The notes: generated from the letters alone by a model not told the origin. A DNA stretch of 64,000 nucleotides from Bacteroidales bacterium UBA755 (GCA_002297815.1 DBKH01000002.1:14919-78918); one strand, 5' to 3'; positions 43,829 to 53,247 are shown, counted from the stretch's first letter. Translations and numbers: made by a program.

Positions 43829-43869
43829 AGTGCATCGTTTTATTTACTTGTCAATAAAGACGATGCACT
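43829..43869. repeat. Perfect 10-bp inverted repeat between the HAD and TetR genes
   Basis: AGTGCATCGT (43829-43838) and ACGATGCACT (43860-43869) are perfect inverted arms around a 21-nt AT-rich loop. No T run follows, so it may be either a terminator-like hairpin for the HAD transcript or an operator of the downstream TetR-controlled pump. Confidence 0.6.
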
Positions 43870-43971
43870 TTCTGTTTTGTGTCCTGAAGGGAAAGAAGTT
43901 GTTCTTTTCTCTTGGAAAATAAGAATGTTTGCACAACATTTGCAGAATAATTTCCCCGTTTGATAACGATT

Positions 43972-44601
43972 ATGGCCGAATTGACAAAGGAAATAATAAT
44001 GAGGACCGCGGACTCCCTTTTTTCCGAAGAAGGGATTCGCGAGGTGTCCATAGACGACATCTGCCGTAAGTTGGGCATCTCAAAGAAGACATTCTATCAG
44101 TACTATGCTCAGAAGGAAGATCTTGTCGCGGATGTGGTTACCAATAATGTCAGAAAGAAAAAAGATGAGTTCGACAGGATGGTGAAGGGCAAGGACATAG
44201 TCCAGATTCTAAAGGCTCTTTTTTCCATGGTGAACAGAAAGAAGACCATGGTAAAGGACAAGAGAATGGTAAAGGACATCATGAAGTATTACCCTGAGAC
44301 ATTCACCAAGCACGCAGAGGAGCGGGGTAAGGCCATGCACCGCTTCTTTGTTGAGCGTTTCCGCGAGGGCATGGAGCAGGGGTTGGTAAGGTCTGACATG
44401 GATGTTGATGGTGTTCAGCTTCTGATTTGCATCATGCACGAGGGTATGACCGACTACCTTGAGGGGAGCGGTCATGTTGAGGGAGTCAAGGTCTCCTTCA
44501 AGTCGCTTGCCGCGGCTTTTGAGGACATAGTCACAAGGACTCTTCTCACCCCGAAGGGTTTTGAGGAATATTCATCATTGACAAATGATAAAAACAGTTA
44601 G
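43972..44601 (+). CDS. TetR-family regulator of the RND efflux operon
   Basis: The N-terminal helix-turn-helix (RTADSLFSEEGIREVSIDDI; CRKLGISKKTFYQYYAQKED) is canonical for TetR proteins, and residues 60-200 form the all-helical ligand domain. The product sits immediately upstream of the TolC-MFP-RND genes on the same strand, so it most likely represses the pump. The start is ATG 43972; a TTG at 43960 is in frame but weaker. TTTGCA occurs twice just upstream (43928 and 43939), 11 bp apart, a possible operator. Confidence 0.9.
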   Translation: MAELTKEIIMRTADSLFSEEGIREVSIDDICRKLGISKKTFYQYYAQKEDLVADVVTNNVRKKKDEFDRMVKGKDIVQILKALFSMVNRKKTMVKDKRMVKDIMKYYPETFTKHAEERGKAMHRFFVERFREGMEQGLVRSDMDVDGVQLLICIMHEGMTDYLEGSGHVEGVKVSFKSLAAAFEDIVTRTLLTPKGFEEYSSLTNDKNS

Positions 44602-44608
44602 TATAAGT

Positions 44609-46132
44609 ATGAAAAACAGATTGAAGAATTTAATTCTTGTCATGGCTGCGTTGCCGCTGGCACTGTCCGCACAGGCTCAGTACCGGAATGACACGATTCC
44701 AAAGGAGTCTCCCAAGGACACGGCCAAAGTCGTTCTGACATTGAACGATGCATTGCAGATCGCTCTGAGCGAGAATGTTGCGGTCAAGGTCGCCGACAAG
44801 GAAATCCAACGCACTGAATATGCCAAGAAGGGCACCTACGCCTCCCTGTTCCCGCAGATCAACGCCTCGGGAGCTTATCAGAGAACCATCAAGAAGCAGA
44901 TGATGTACATGGATTCAGACAGTGGCTCAGGTGGCGGTTCGAGCATGTTCAGCTCTCTTCTGCCATATTTCACGAGGATCAACGAACTTTCTGAAAATGC
45001 CGGAATGGAACCTGTGAAGACTGAATCCGGAGAGAGCAGTTCCAGCAGCGGTGGTTTTGCCGTAGGCCGTTGGAACACTTATAATTATGGAGTGTCCGCA
45101 TCACTGCCTATCGTCAACGCCCAGCTTTGGGAGAGTCTGAAGATATCCGGCCAAAGCGTAGATCTGGCCGTAGAGAAGGCTCGGTCTTCGAGACTGGACA
45201 TGGTCACGCAGGTGAAGCAGGCTTACTACGCTGTTCTGCTAGCCAAGGAAGCGTTCAAGGTGTATAAAGATGTGTATGAGAACGCTGTCGAGAATTTCAG
45301 CCAGACCGAGAAACGCTACAACGCCCAGAAGGCTTCGGAACTTGAATATACAAGGGCCAAATCAACCGTGGCCGCCGCTGTCCCGAATGTCTACAATGCG
45401 GAAAGCTCGGTTATACTCGCGCTTTGGCAGCTTAAAGCCGTGATGGGTGTTGAGTTGGAAAGGAATATAGATGTGTCCGGCACCCTTGAGGACTTCTCCA
45501 AGGAGATGTTCCGGGATCTTAACGAACATAGTGAGCCATCACTTGAGTACAACACGACAATGCGCCAGTTGGAAATCCAGGCCGAGCAGTTGGCCTCCAC
45601 CGTACGCATGCAGAAAGCCGCTTACCTGCCGACCCTTTCGGCTAACTTCTCATACAGCATGATCGCGATGACCAACGACTTCAAGTTCAGCGAGTACCAA
45701 TGGTCTCCATATTCTTATGTGGGAGTGAGCCTTTCTATCCCTATTTTCTCCGGTGGCAAGCGCCATAACGATGTCCGCCAGACAAAGGTGCAGGCCGCGC
45801 AGCTCGATCTTCAGAGGGTCGAGACCGAAAGGCAGTTAAGAATATCCATCCGTCAGTACCTTAACACGATGGAGACTAACATGAATAGTTTCAACTCCGC
45901 CACCGAGGCGGTCGCTCTTGCCCAGAAGGCCTACGACATCGCCGCCAAGTCCTACAAGGTCGGAAAGAGCACGATCACGGAACTGAATGACGCGCAGCTT
46001 ACCTTGACCCAGGCAAGTCTGTCCCAGTCACAGGCGGTCTATAATTTTGTTGTCGCCAAGTCGAATCTTGAGAAGACCCTCGGCTACGATTTCATCGATG
46101 AAAAGGGAGATGTCGATCTCGAAAATATGTGA
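44609..46132 (+). CDS. TolC-family outer-membrane efflux channel
   Basis: A signal peptide (LILVMAALPLALSAQAQ) precedes a 490-residue mature protein with the helical repeats of the OEP family: LNDALQIALSENVAVKVADK, YAKKGTYASLFPQINASGAY and a second copy of the same pattern near VGVSLSIPIFSGGKRHND and SYKVGKSTITELNDAQLTLT. It forms the outer-membrane exit duct of the tripartite pump encoded by the next two genes. The ATG at 44609 overlaps the TetR stop region by context (7-nt gap). Confidence 0.93.
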   Translation: MKNRLKNLILVMAALPLALSAQAQYRNDTIPKESPKDTAKVVLTLNDALQIALSENVAVKVADKEIQRTEYAKKGTYASLFPQINASGAYQRTIKKQMMYMDSDSGSGGGSSMFSSLLPYFTRINELSENAGMEPVKTESGESSSSSGGFAVGRWNTYNYGVSASLPIVNAQLWESLKISGQSVDLAVEKARSSRLDMVTQVKQAYYAVLLAKEAFKVYKDVYENAVENFSQTEKRYNAQKASELEYTRAKSTVAAAVPNVYNAESSVILALWQLKAVMGVELERNIDVSGTLEDFSKEMFRDLNEHSEPSLEYNTTMRQLEIQAEQLASTVRMQKAAYLPTLSANFSYSMIAMTNDFKFSEYQWSPYSYVGVSLSIPIFSGGKRHNDVRQTKVQAAQLDLQRVETERQLRISIRQYLNTMETNMNSFNSATEAVALAQKAYDIAAKSYKVGKSTITELNDAQLTLTQASLSQSQAVYNFVVAKSNLEKTLGYDFIDEKGDVDLENM

Positions 46133-46153
46133 AAAAAATAAAACATTAAGAAT

Positions 46154-47191
46154 ATGAACAAGATTATCAGAACAATGGCTTTCGTCTCAGCCGCCGCGCT
46201 GCTTGCTTCTTGCGGAAACGGCAAGAAAGCCGACAACACATCCGCTGCCCAGAACGTTGAGGAAAGGGCGACGTTGATTTCCACGGCCACCGCTGTGAGA
46301 CAGGAAGTGCCTCAGACGGAAACATATTCATCATCCGTGCAGGCTTTCGCGATCAACAACATCGCGCCTCAGACCGGCGGCAGGATCAAGACCATCAAGG
46401 TCGATGTCGGCAGTTTTGTGAACAAGAATCAGTTGCTTGCCGAGATGGATGCAGCTCAGTTGGATCAGGCAAGGCTCAAACTTGTGAACGACTCGACCGA
46501 ACTCAGTCGTCTGAGAAGCCTTTACGAGGAAGGAGGAGTGTCAAAGTCTGATTTTGACGCCGCTGAGATGGCCTATAAGGTAAGTCGCAGGTCCTACAAC
46601 AACCTGCTTGAGAACACATGGCTTCGTTCGCCTATAAGCGGAGTCATTACCGCAAGAAACTACGACCAGGGCGACCTCTATTCCGGACAGCCTATCTTTG
46701 TGGTCCAGCAGATCACTCCAGTTAAGCTTTTGGTCGGAATCTCAGAGTCTGACTACATGAAGGTCAAGAAAGGAGATCAGGTGGAGATCACAGCTGACGC
46801 CATTCCTGGCAGAACATTTACTGGCAAGGTCAACAAGGTCTATCCTACTATTGATCCTACCAGCCACACATTCACGACAGAGGTCCTTGTTGGCAACGCT
46901 GACAGAACCCTGCGCCCAGGAATGTTCGCGAGAGTCAAGGTGGAGTTTGGGGTGAACAACAGCATCATTGTTCCTGACGAGGCGGTTGTGAAGATGCAAG
47001 GCTCAGGTCAAAGAAGCGTCTATGTCGTTAATTCCGACAACACTGTCAACAGTGTCATCGTCAAGATCGGTCGTCATTTCGACAGATACTATGAGATTCT
47101 CGAAGGCTTGAACGATGGTGACATCGTTGCCACCAAGGGAAGCTCCAGTCTGAAGGACGGAGCCAAGGTCGAGATCTCCAAGAACAACTAA
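46154..47191 (+). CDS. RND efflux periplasmic adaptor lipoprotein
   Basis: The 345-residue membrane-fusion protein has a lipobox (ALLASC, Cys20), a biotinyl/lipoyl-like hairpin (APQTGGRIKTIKVDVGSFVN and SPISGVITARNYDQGD), a short coiled coil (LDQARLKLVNDSTELSRLRS) and C-terminal beta domains. It bridges the TolC-like channel and the inner-membrane RND pump, which starts 12 nt downstream. Confidence 0.93.
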   Translation: MNKIIRTMAFVSAAALLASCGNGKKADNTSAAQNVEERATLISTATAVRQEVPQTETYSSSVQAFAINNIAPQTGGRIKTIKVDVGSFVNKNQLLAEMDAAQLDQARLKLVNDSTELSRLRSLYEEGGVSKSDFDAAEMAYKVSRRSYNNLLENTWLRSPISGVITARNYDQGDLYSGQPIFVVQQITPVKLLVGISESDYMKVKKGDQVEITADAIPGRTFTGKVNKVYPTIDPTSHTFTTEVLVGNADRTLRPGMFARVKVEFGVNNSIIVPDEAVVKMQGSGQRSVYVVNSDNTVNSVIVKIGRHFDRYYEILEGLNDGDIVATKGSSSLKDGAKVEISKNN

Positions 47192-47203
47192 AGAATTGAA
47201 ACT

Positions 47204-50200
47204 ATGAGTATTTATAGATCAGCGGTGAAGAAGCCCGTCACAACGGCATTGATATTCCTTGCCTTTGCGATATTCGGTGTCTTCTCACTGATGAACACAT
47301 CATTGGCGAACTACCCGGATTTCGATGCTAACGTCGTCCTGGTGATGTCGTCATATCCGGGAGCGAGTGCTTCCGACATCGAGAACAACCTCACAAAGGT
47401 GCTTGAGAACACCTTGAACGGTGTGGAAGACCTTAAGGACCTCACTTCCAGGTCAAAGGAAAATGTCTCCATTGTGGTTTTGGAATTTGAGTATGGCACC
47501 GACATCGACGAGGCCTGCAACAACATACGAGACAAACTGGACCTTGTCAACTCATCCCTGCCTGACGGAGCCTCCGTTCCTGTGCTCTTCAAGTTCGGTA
47601 TGGATGACATGCCGGTGCTGATTCTTTCGGCAAAGGCGGATAAGAGTCTGATGGGCCTTGACAAGATTCTAGACGACAAACTTGTCACCCCTCTGGGACG
47701 TGTGAAAGGCGTTGGAACCGTCAGCGTTTCCGGTGCTCCTGAAAGGGAAATCCATGTCTATTGCGATCCTAACAAGTTGGAAGCCTATGGTTTGAGCGTT
47801 TCGGGAATATCCCAAATCATCGCAGCTGAGAATCGTAATGTTCCTTCCGGAAGCATCGACATCGGTGCAGAGTCTTTCACCCTTCGTGTTGAGAAGGAGT
47901 TCAAAGACCCTTCAGAACTGCTTGACATAGTTGTCAGCACACGTAACGGCCAGACCGTTTATCTTAGGGATGTCGCCACCGTCATTGACGGCCTTGAGGA
48001 AAAATCTCAGGAGTCTTTCACCAATGGAGAGAGAGCCGCGATGATTGCAGTTCAGAAGCAATCCGGTGCCAACACCGTCAATGTCATCAAGAGTGTCAAA
48101 GAAAAACTCAAGACGATCGAGCCTACTCTTCCATCCGATGTGAAGATCACAACTGTGGTTGATAGCTCCACCAACATTCTGAACACCCTTAACTCCTTGA
48201 AAGAGACGATCATCATCACCCTTTTGGTGGTCATGCTCGTGGTCTACATATTCCTTGGCCGTTGGAGAGCGACATTCATCATCGTGCTTTCCATCCCTAT
48301 CGCCTTGCTTGGCTCCTTGATCTACCTTTACGCCACAGGCAACACGTTGAACATCATCTCAATGTCCGCCTTGTCCATTGCGATAGGTATGGTGGTGGAC
48401 GATGCCATCGTGGTGTTGGAGAACATCTCCACTCACTTGGAGCGAGGTGAGAAACCGACCGAGGCCGCTGTTCATGGAACCTCCGAGGTTGGTATCTCCG
48501 TAATCGCATCAACCCTTACGATGCTCTGCGTGTTCCTGCCTTTGACCATGGTTTCCGGAATGGCCGGAATCATGTTTAAGCAACTTGGCTGGATTGTCAG
48601 CATCATCATGATCATCTCCACGACCGCAGCGCTTACCCTTGTGCCGATGCTCTGTTCAAGAATGCTGAGCAACAAGCCTAAGAACGGCAAACTGCACAGG
48701 GCAATCTTCGACAATGTCGAGAAGTTCCTTGACAAGATCTCCAACGGCTACGCGAAGATCATCGGCTGGTGTATGAATCACAGGAAGACCGTCATATTCA
48801 GTGGCCTTGCCATCTTCGTGGCCGTCCTTGTGCTGCTTGGCCCTGGTGTCAAGACTGAGTATTTCCCGCACTCCGATGAGGGGCGTCTTACCGTATCAAT
48901 CGAACTTCCGGTGGGTACCGAGCAGACGGTGACTGGAGAGTTCGCTAAGAATTTCGCTGCAAGAATAAAAGCTGAAATTCCTGAAATCCAGGTGCTTCAG
49001 TACCGCTTCGGTCAGGCTAGCACCGACAATGTCTGGGGAAGCATGCAGTCCAACGGCTCCTACATCATCTCGATGAACATCAACCTTGGCTCAATGGAGG
49101 ACCGTGAGCGTTCTTCTTCCGAGATTGCGGACATCATCCGTAAGGACCTCAGAGAATATCCTGAAGTCAAGAAAGGAACAGTCTCCGAGGGCATGGGCGG
49201 AGTCGGTGGAGCCGCCTCCATCACTCTTGAGATCTATGGCTACGACTTTGATGAGACAGACCGTGTCGCCAAGGAGATCCAGGGCAAGATGCTGGACAAC
49301 GAGAACTTTACCCAGGTCGTGCTCAGCCGTGATGACTATACCCCTGAATATCAGGTGGATTTCGACAGAACGAAGCTGGCTCTTAACGGATTGAACTCCA
49401 CAACCGCTGCTGCTGCGTTCAGCGCTGCGATGAACGGTTCCGTAGGCTCTTACTATCGTGAGGAAGGTGACGAGTACAACATCCGTGTCATCTACGACAA
49501 GAAGTTCCGTTCAAGCACGCAGGACATCGAGAACATCATTGTTTACACCCCTGCCGGCAAGGCTGTCCGCATCAAGGATCTTGGTACGGTGGTCGAGGCC
49601 AAGGTTCCGCCTACAATCGAGAGAAAGAACCGTGAGAGGTACATCACCGTGACCGGTATCGTGGCCACGGGACATGCCCTCAGTGAGGCCGTTGCTGCCA
49701 CCAACGCGATCATCAAAACCACCGAAATCCCGAACAACATCACAACCGACATCTCCGGTGACTTCGAGGATCAGCAGTCGATGTTCTTGAATCTGGTAGT
49801 GTTGATGGTTCTTATCATCATCCTTGTCTATATGGTGATGGCGTCCCAGTTCGAGTCATTCATGAGTCCGTTCGTGATCATGTTCTCCGTTCCGTTTGCC
49901 TTCACCGGTGTTATCCTCGGTCTTTGGGCCACGAACACAGCACTCGGTGTGATGGCGATGATCGGTATCATCATTCTGCTCGGTATCGTTGTTAAGAACG
50001 GTATTGTGCTGATTGACTACACGATCCTTATGCGCGAGAGGGGCATGAGCGTCATCGACGCCTCTGTCACCGCTGCGAGAAGCCGTCTGCGTCCTATCCT
50101 TATGACCACCCTCACCACCGTGCTCGGTATGGTGCCTATGGCCGTGGGACGTGGAGAAGGTTCGGAACTCTGGCGCTCGCTCGGTATGACTGTCTGCTGG

Positions 50201-50314
50201 GGTCTGACGATCTCCACGCTTGTCACACTTGTGCTGATCCCTACGATCTACTGCTCCCTTGCCACCGCTCAGGAAAGGCGCAAGGCCAAGAAATTGGTGC
50301 AGGCTAAGGGATGA
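47204..50314 (+). CDS. RND-family inner-membrane efflux transporter
   Basis: The 1036-residue protein has twelve membrane helices in the RND arrangement and two large periplasmic domains. The start (SIYRSAVKKPVTTALIFLAF) and the proton-relay motif in TM4 (IAIGMVVDDAIVVLENI, two adjacent aspartates) are typical of hydrophobe/amphiphile exporters of the AcrB/MexB group. Glycine- and serine-rich ends of each half are conserved. Substrate cannot be predicted. It is followed by a small PII-like gene after 28 nt. Confidence 0.95.
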   Translation: MSIYRSAVKKPVTTALIFLAFAIFGVFSLMNTSLANYPDFDANVVLVMSSYPGASASDIENNLTKVLENTLNGVEDLKDLTSRSKENVSIVVLEFEYGTDIDEACNNIRDKLDLVNSSLPDGASVPVLFKFGMDDMPVLILSAKADKSLMGLDKILDDKLVTPLGRVKGVGTVSVSGAPEREIHVYCDPNKLEAYGLSVSGISQIIAAENRNVPSGSIDIGAESFTLRVEKEFKDPSELLDIVVSTRNGQTVYLRDVATVIDGLEEKSQESFTNGERAAMIAVQKQSGANTVNVIKSVKEKLKTIEPTLPSDVKITTVVDSSTNILNTLNSLKETIIITLLVVMLVVYIFLGRWRATFIIVLSIPIALLGSLIYLYATGNTLNIISMSALSIAIGMVVDDAIVVLENISTHLERGEKPTEAAVHGTSEVGISVIASTLTMLCVFLPLTMVSGMAGIMFKQLGWIVSIIMIISTTAALTLVPMLCSRMLSNKPKNGKLHRAIFDNVEKFLDKISNGYAKIIGWCMNHRKTVIFSGLAIFVAVLVLLGPGVKTEYFPHSDEGRLTVSIELPVGTEQTVTGEFAKNFAARIKAEIPEIQVLQYRFGQASTDNVWGSMQSNGSYIISMNINLGSMEDRERSSSEIADIIRKDLREYPEVKKGTVSEGMGGVGGAASITLEIYGYDFDETDRVAKEIQGKMLDNENFTQVVLSRDDYTPEYQVDFDRTKLALNGLNSTTAAAAFSAAMNGSVGSYYREEGDEYNIRVIYDKKFRSSTQDIENIIVYTPAGKAVRIKDLGTVVEAKVPPTIERKNRERYITVTGIVATGHALSEAVAATNAIIKTTEIPNNITTDISGDFEDQQSMFLNLVVLMVLIIILVYMVMASQFESFMSPFVIMFSVPFAFTGVILGLWATNTALGVMAMIGIIILLGIVVKNGIVLIDYTILMRERGMSVIDASVTAARSRLRPILMTTLTTVLGMVPMAVGRGEGSELWRSLGMTVCWGLTISTLVTLVLIPTIYCSLATAQERRKAKKLVQAKG

Positions 50315-50342
50315 TATTTAATTCGCTAAAGATTAATTATTT

Positions 50343-50636
50343 ATGAAAGCAATATTTATCTCATACAATCAGGCCTATGGCAACGAGATTGTCGAGCTGC
50401 TTGAGAACCATGGCCAGAGAGGTTTCACCCAGTGGCTGGACATTCAGGGCAGGGGAGGAGTTGACGGCATTCCTCATTATGGAGATCATGCCTGGCCTGA
50501 GCAGAACTATGCGATTCTGACGATTGTCCCTGACGAGAAGGTAGGTCAGATTCTGGACGCTCTCCGTCAGAAGGACAAGACCTACAAGGATCTCGGCCTC
50601 CGTGCCTTCGTCTGGAACATCGAGCAGGCGTTGTAA
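50343..50636 (+). CDS. PG0541-like PII-type protein associated with the RND pump
   Basis: This 97-residue protein begins MKAIFISYNQAYGNEIVELL and contains GRGGVDGIPHYGDHAWPEQN and LTIVPDEKVGQILDAL, a ferredoxin-like beta-alpha-beta pattern as in PII signal proteins. I believe it corresponds to the PG0541 group that accompanies RND transporters in Bacteroidales. The His-Tyr-Gly-Asp-His cluster could bind a metal. It may sense ligand load and modulate the pump; that is inference. Confidence 0.75.
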   Translation: MKAIFISYNQAYGNEIVELLENHGQRGFTQWLDIQGRGGVDGIPHYGDHAWPEQNYAILTIVPDEKVGQILDALRQKDKTYKDLGLRAFVWNIEQAL

Positions 50637-50654
50637 AATATTCAGTGAATTTGT

Positions 50655-50662
50655 TATCTTTG
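50655..50662 (+). promoter_or_regulatory. -7 box of trxA
   Basis: TATCTTTG matches TAnnTTTG. An imperfect -33 (GTTG, 50630-50633) lies 21 nt upstream. Transcription should start near 50667-50669, inside the palindrome at 50664-50697. Confidence 0.5.
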
Positions 50663-50663
50663 T

Positions 50664-50697
50664 GTCTGGAATGGTAATTGCGGTTACCGTTCCGGAC
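50664..50697. promoter_or_regulatory. 14-bp palindrome at the transcription start of trxA
   Basis: GTCTGGAATGGTAA (50664-50677) and TTACCGTTCCGGAC (50684-50697) are inverted arms with two G-U type mismatches around TTGCGG. It begins directly after the -7 box, so it could be an operator at the start site or a 5'-end hairpin that stabilises the mRNA. Confidence 0.5.
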
Positions 50698-50716
50698 ATT
50701 TTAAATTTTCATAGAT

Positions 50717-51031
50717 ATGGGAAAAATAGCAACCAACGAGAATTTCGCGGAGCTCATCTCCGATGTTAAACCTGTATTGGTCGATTTTTGGGCGACATGG
50801 TGCGGCCCTTGCCGCATGCTGACCCCAACAGTCGAGGCAATAGCTTCTGAATATGATGGCAAAGCCACAGTTGTAAAGTGCAATGTGGATGACTGTGAGG
50901 ATGTTGCTGTCAAGTACGGCATTCGTAATATTCCTACAATCCTCTTCTTTAAAAACGGAGAAGTTGTTGACAAACTTGTCGGTAATGTGCCTAAGGCTGA
51001 CATTGTCGCCAAAATTGAGGCTCTTATCTAA
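50717..51031 (+). CDS. trxA: Thioredoxin
   Basis: This 104-residue protein carries the canonical active site WATWCGPCRML and the cis-proline loop IRNIPTILFFKNG. It reduces disulfides in cytoplasmic proteins. Its own promoter and a palindrome lie directly upstream. The following barrel-protein gene starts 17 nt later on the same strand. Confidence 0.97.
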   Translation: MGKIATNENFAELISDVKPVLVDFWATWCGPCRMLTPTVEAIASEYDGKATVVKCNVDDCEDVAVKYGIRNIPTILFFKNGEVVDKLVGNVPKADIVAKIEALI

Positions 51032-51048
51032 TTTAAATCTTGGTAATT

Positions 51049-51702
51049 ATGAAAAGGTCATTGATGGTAGCCGCTTTGTTCGCGGCCTTGACAATATGTA
51101 CGAATGCGTCAGCCCAATCATTCTTGTCTCCGCGAGTGGGAATAATGGGAGGGTTCACATCCTCGTCAACTTCGATCAAAAACGTTGACAACAAATCAGT
51201 CTCATTGTACCATGTCGGACTCACGGCTGAGATTCCTCTTTTTGGAGGGTTTGCCATTCAGCCATCTGTCCTTTATCAAGTGAAGGGCTTGTCCGCTGAC
51301 AAATGGGGTAGCTCAAGCATTTCAGAGACAGTTGGCTCCTTTGAGACTAAAGTAGGTTATCTTGAAGTTCCTGTCCAACTTCAGTGGGGACCGGATCTTT
51401 TAGCTTTCCGCCCATACGTCTTTGCCGAGCCTTTTATCGGTTTTCGTGTGGGACAGGACACGAAAGGTGTCTTTGCTGACGGACTCAAGGATAGTCTCAA
51501 GAAATTCGAGTATGGTCTCGGCCTCGGAGCTGGACTGGAGGTTTGGAAATTCCAACTTTCCTTTAAGTACTTTTGGAATTTTGGAGACATTTATGACAAG
51601 GGCGGTAACATGAAAGATGCAGTTAGTGACAATCTGAAAGATCTTGTCAACAATGGCAATAATTTCAACGGCATAATGGCATCTGTCGCTTTCTTCTTTT
51701 AA
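51049..51702 (+). CDS. Outer-membrane beta-barrel protein
   Basis: The 217-residue product has a signal peptide (AALTICTNASAQ) and then strands with alternating hydrophobic residues: SPRVGIMGGFTSSS, VGLTAEIPLFGGFAIQPSVL, VGYLEVPVQLQWG and YGLGLGAGLEVWKFQLSFKY, ending in the terminal phenylalanine of barrel proteins (SVAFFF). The pattern fits the small OmpW/PorT-like barrels of Bacteroidetes, function unknown. The ATG at 51049 is preferred over an in-frame TTG at 51040. Confidence 0.85.
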   Translation: MKRSLMVAALFAALTICTNASAQSFLSPRVGIMGGFTSSSTSIKNVDNKSVSLYHVGLTAEIPLFGGFAIQPSVLYQVKGLSADKWGSSSISETVGSFETKVGYLEVPVQLQWGPDLLAFRPYVFAEPFIGFRVGQDTKGVFADGLKDSLKKFEYGLGLGAGLEVWKFQLSFKYFWNFGDIYDKGGNMKDAVSDNLKDLVNNGNNFNGIMASVAFFF

Positions 51703-51713
51703 CGGCTAGGCAG

Positions 51714-52250
51714 ATGAATGAAGAACGAAAGATTGTCATTTACTGCTCAGCAAGCTACGACATCGATCAAAAGTATAACCAAGCTGCACGGGAAGTGACC
51801 CGTGCGGCTTGTTCGTTTGGCTACACGATAGTCTCTGGAGGTGCTATCAAAGGTACTATGGGGGCAATCGCTGACGAAGTTGTCAGATGTGGAGGTCGTC
51901 ACATTGGTGTGCTTCCGCGTTTTATGGAGGAGTTTAAGTTCCCTGGTTTGGATCAGGTAATCTGGACGGACACCATGGCAGAGCGCAAGGAGAGAATGCG
52001 AGAAGGTACGTGTGCTGCGATCGCTCTTCCTGGAGGAATCGGTACACTTGACGAGCTTATCGGTACATTGACCTTGGCGAAACTGGACAAGTACGGGGGC
52101 AAGATTTACGCGTTGAATATTGATGGTTTTTATGCTCCGTTAAAGTCTCTGTTGGACCACTATGTGGACACTGGGATGCTGGATGCCCGTTCAAGGAATC
52201 TGATAGAGTTTCCGAACACAGTGGCGGAATTGGTTGGACACTTAGACTAA
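51714..52250 (+). CDS. LOG-family nucleotide 5'-monophosphate phosphoribohydrolase
   Basis: The signature LPGGIGTLDELIGTLTLAKL with PGGxGTxxE is complete, and SGGAIKGTMGAIADEV and AERKERMREG are conserved. Members cleave the N-glycosidic bond of nucleotide monophosphates; some make cytokinin bases, others act on AMP or pyrimidine nucleotides (PpnN). With 178 residues it lacks the N-terminal domain of PpnN. It lies 11 nt after the barrel gene. Confidence 0.9.
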   Translation: MNEERKIVIYCSASYDIDQKYNQAAREVTRAACSFGYTIVSGGAIKGTMGAIADEVVRCGGRHIGVLPRFMEEFKFPGLDQVIWTDTMAERKERMREGTCAAIALPGGIGTLDELIGTLTLAKLDKYGGKIYALNIDGFYAPLKSLLDHYVDTGMLDARSRNLIEFPNTVAELVGHLD

Positions 52251-52263
52251 ATTCTTTAAACTG

Positions 52264-53247
52264 ATGACTTTAGAGGAGGTAAAAACATTTCTGGGAAAGG
52301 ATTGGACGGACACTGATTCACTGATAAGATCTTCCTTGAAAAGTGACATTGAACTTTTGGACAGCACCAACACTGCGATCTTGTCTCATAGTGGCAAGCA
52401 ACTTCGTCCATTAATCTCTTTGCTTGTGGCGAGGGCTTGTTCTGGGGGAGTGGCCAATGAGGATAGCATCCGTTTTGCGGCTGCTTCTGAGCTGCTTCAT
52501 AATGCTACTTTGCTCCACGATGATGTTGCTGACCGGAGTTCGGAAAGGCGAGGATTTCCTACGGTTATGTCTCTGCTTGGAGGATCCGCTTCAGTGCTTA
52601 TCGGGGATTATTGGCTGGTCAAGGCAATGGAAAACATCTTGTCGTCATCAGCCCATGGCAGCGAAGTAATCCGAATATTCTCAAAAACTCTAAGTTCTCT
52701 TGCTGAGGGAGAAATGCTTCAACTTCAGAAGGCTTCCAGTGGTGACACCAACGAGGATGACTACATGAGGATAATATACAGCAAGACAGCATCGCTGTTT
52801 GAGTCGGCTTCTGTTTCCGCAGCTATCTCAGTCAATGCCGGTAAGGATAGAATTGAGGCAGTCAGAAGTTACGCTGTTAGTCTAGGGATAGCGTTCCAGA
52901 TCAAGGATGACATATTCGATTATTCTGATGGTCAGGACATTGGCAAGCCTGTCGGGATTGATTTAGAGGAGCAGAAGATAACATTGCCCCTTCTTGGTGC
53001 TTTGAAATCAGTCCGTGAGGAAGAAGCTGCATCGGTAAGGAAGAAAGTCGTTGATATTCAAGAATATTCTGAGTATAAGAATGAAATCCGAGAGTTTGTC
53101 AGGAGTAAAAAAGGTGTGGAATATGCCATCTCAGTCCTTGATGAGTATGTTGCTAAAGCAGTCTCTGCGCTCTCAGCCCTTCCTAATTCCAAAGAAAAAG
53201 AGTATCTTGTGAAAATTGCAGGATTCACTGCCTACAGAAAGAGTTGA
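52264..53247 (+). CDS. Polyprenyl diphosphate synthase
   Basis: The two aspartate-rich motifs of trans-prenyltransferases are LLHDDVADRSSERRG (Asp86, Asp87, Asp90) and IKDDIFDYSDGQDIG. The enzyme makes a long-chain isoprenyl diphosphate for the menaquinone tail. The 327-residue length is typical of octaprenyl/solanesyl-type synthases; chain length cannot be told from sequence. It overlaps the next gene by one base (TGATG). Confidence 0.92.
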   Translation: MTLEEVKTFLGKDWTDTDSLIRSSLKSDIELLDSTNTAILSHSGKQLRPLISLLVARACSGGVANEDSIRFAAASELLHNATLLHDDVADRSSERRGFPTVMSLLGGSASVLIGDYWLVKAMENILSSSAHGSEVIRIFSKTLSSLAEGEMLQLQKASSGDTNEDDYMRIIYSKTASLFESASVSAAISVNAGKDRIEAVRSYAVSLGIAFQIKDDIFDYSDGQDIGKPVGIDLEEQKITLPLLGALKSVREEEAASVRKKVVDIQEYSEYKNEIREFVRSKKGVEYAISVLDEYVAKAVSALSALPNSKEKEYLVKIAGFTAYRKS

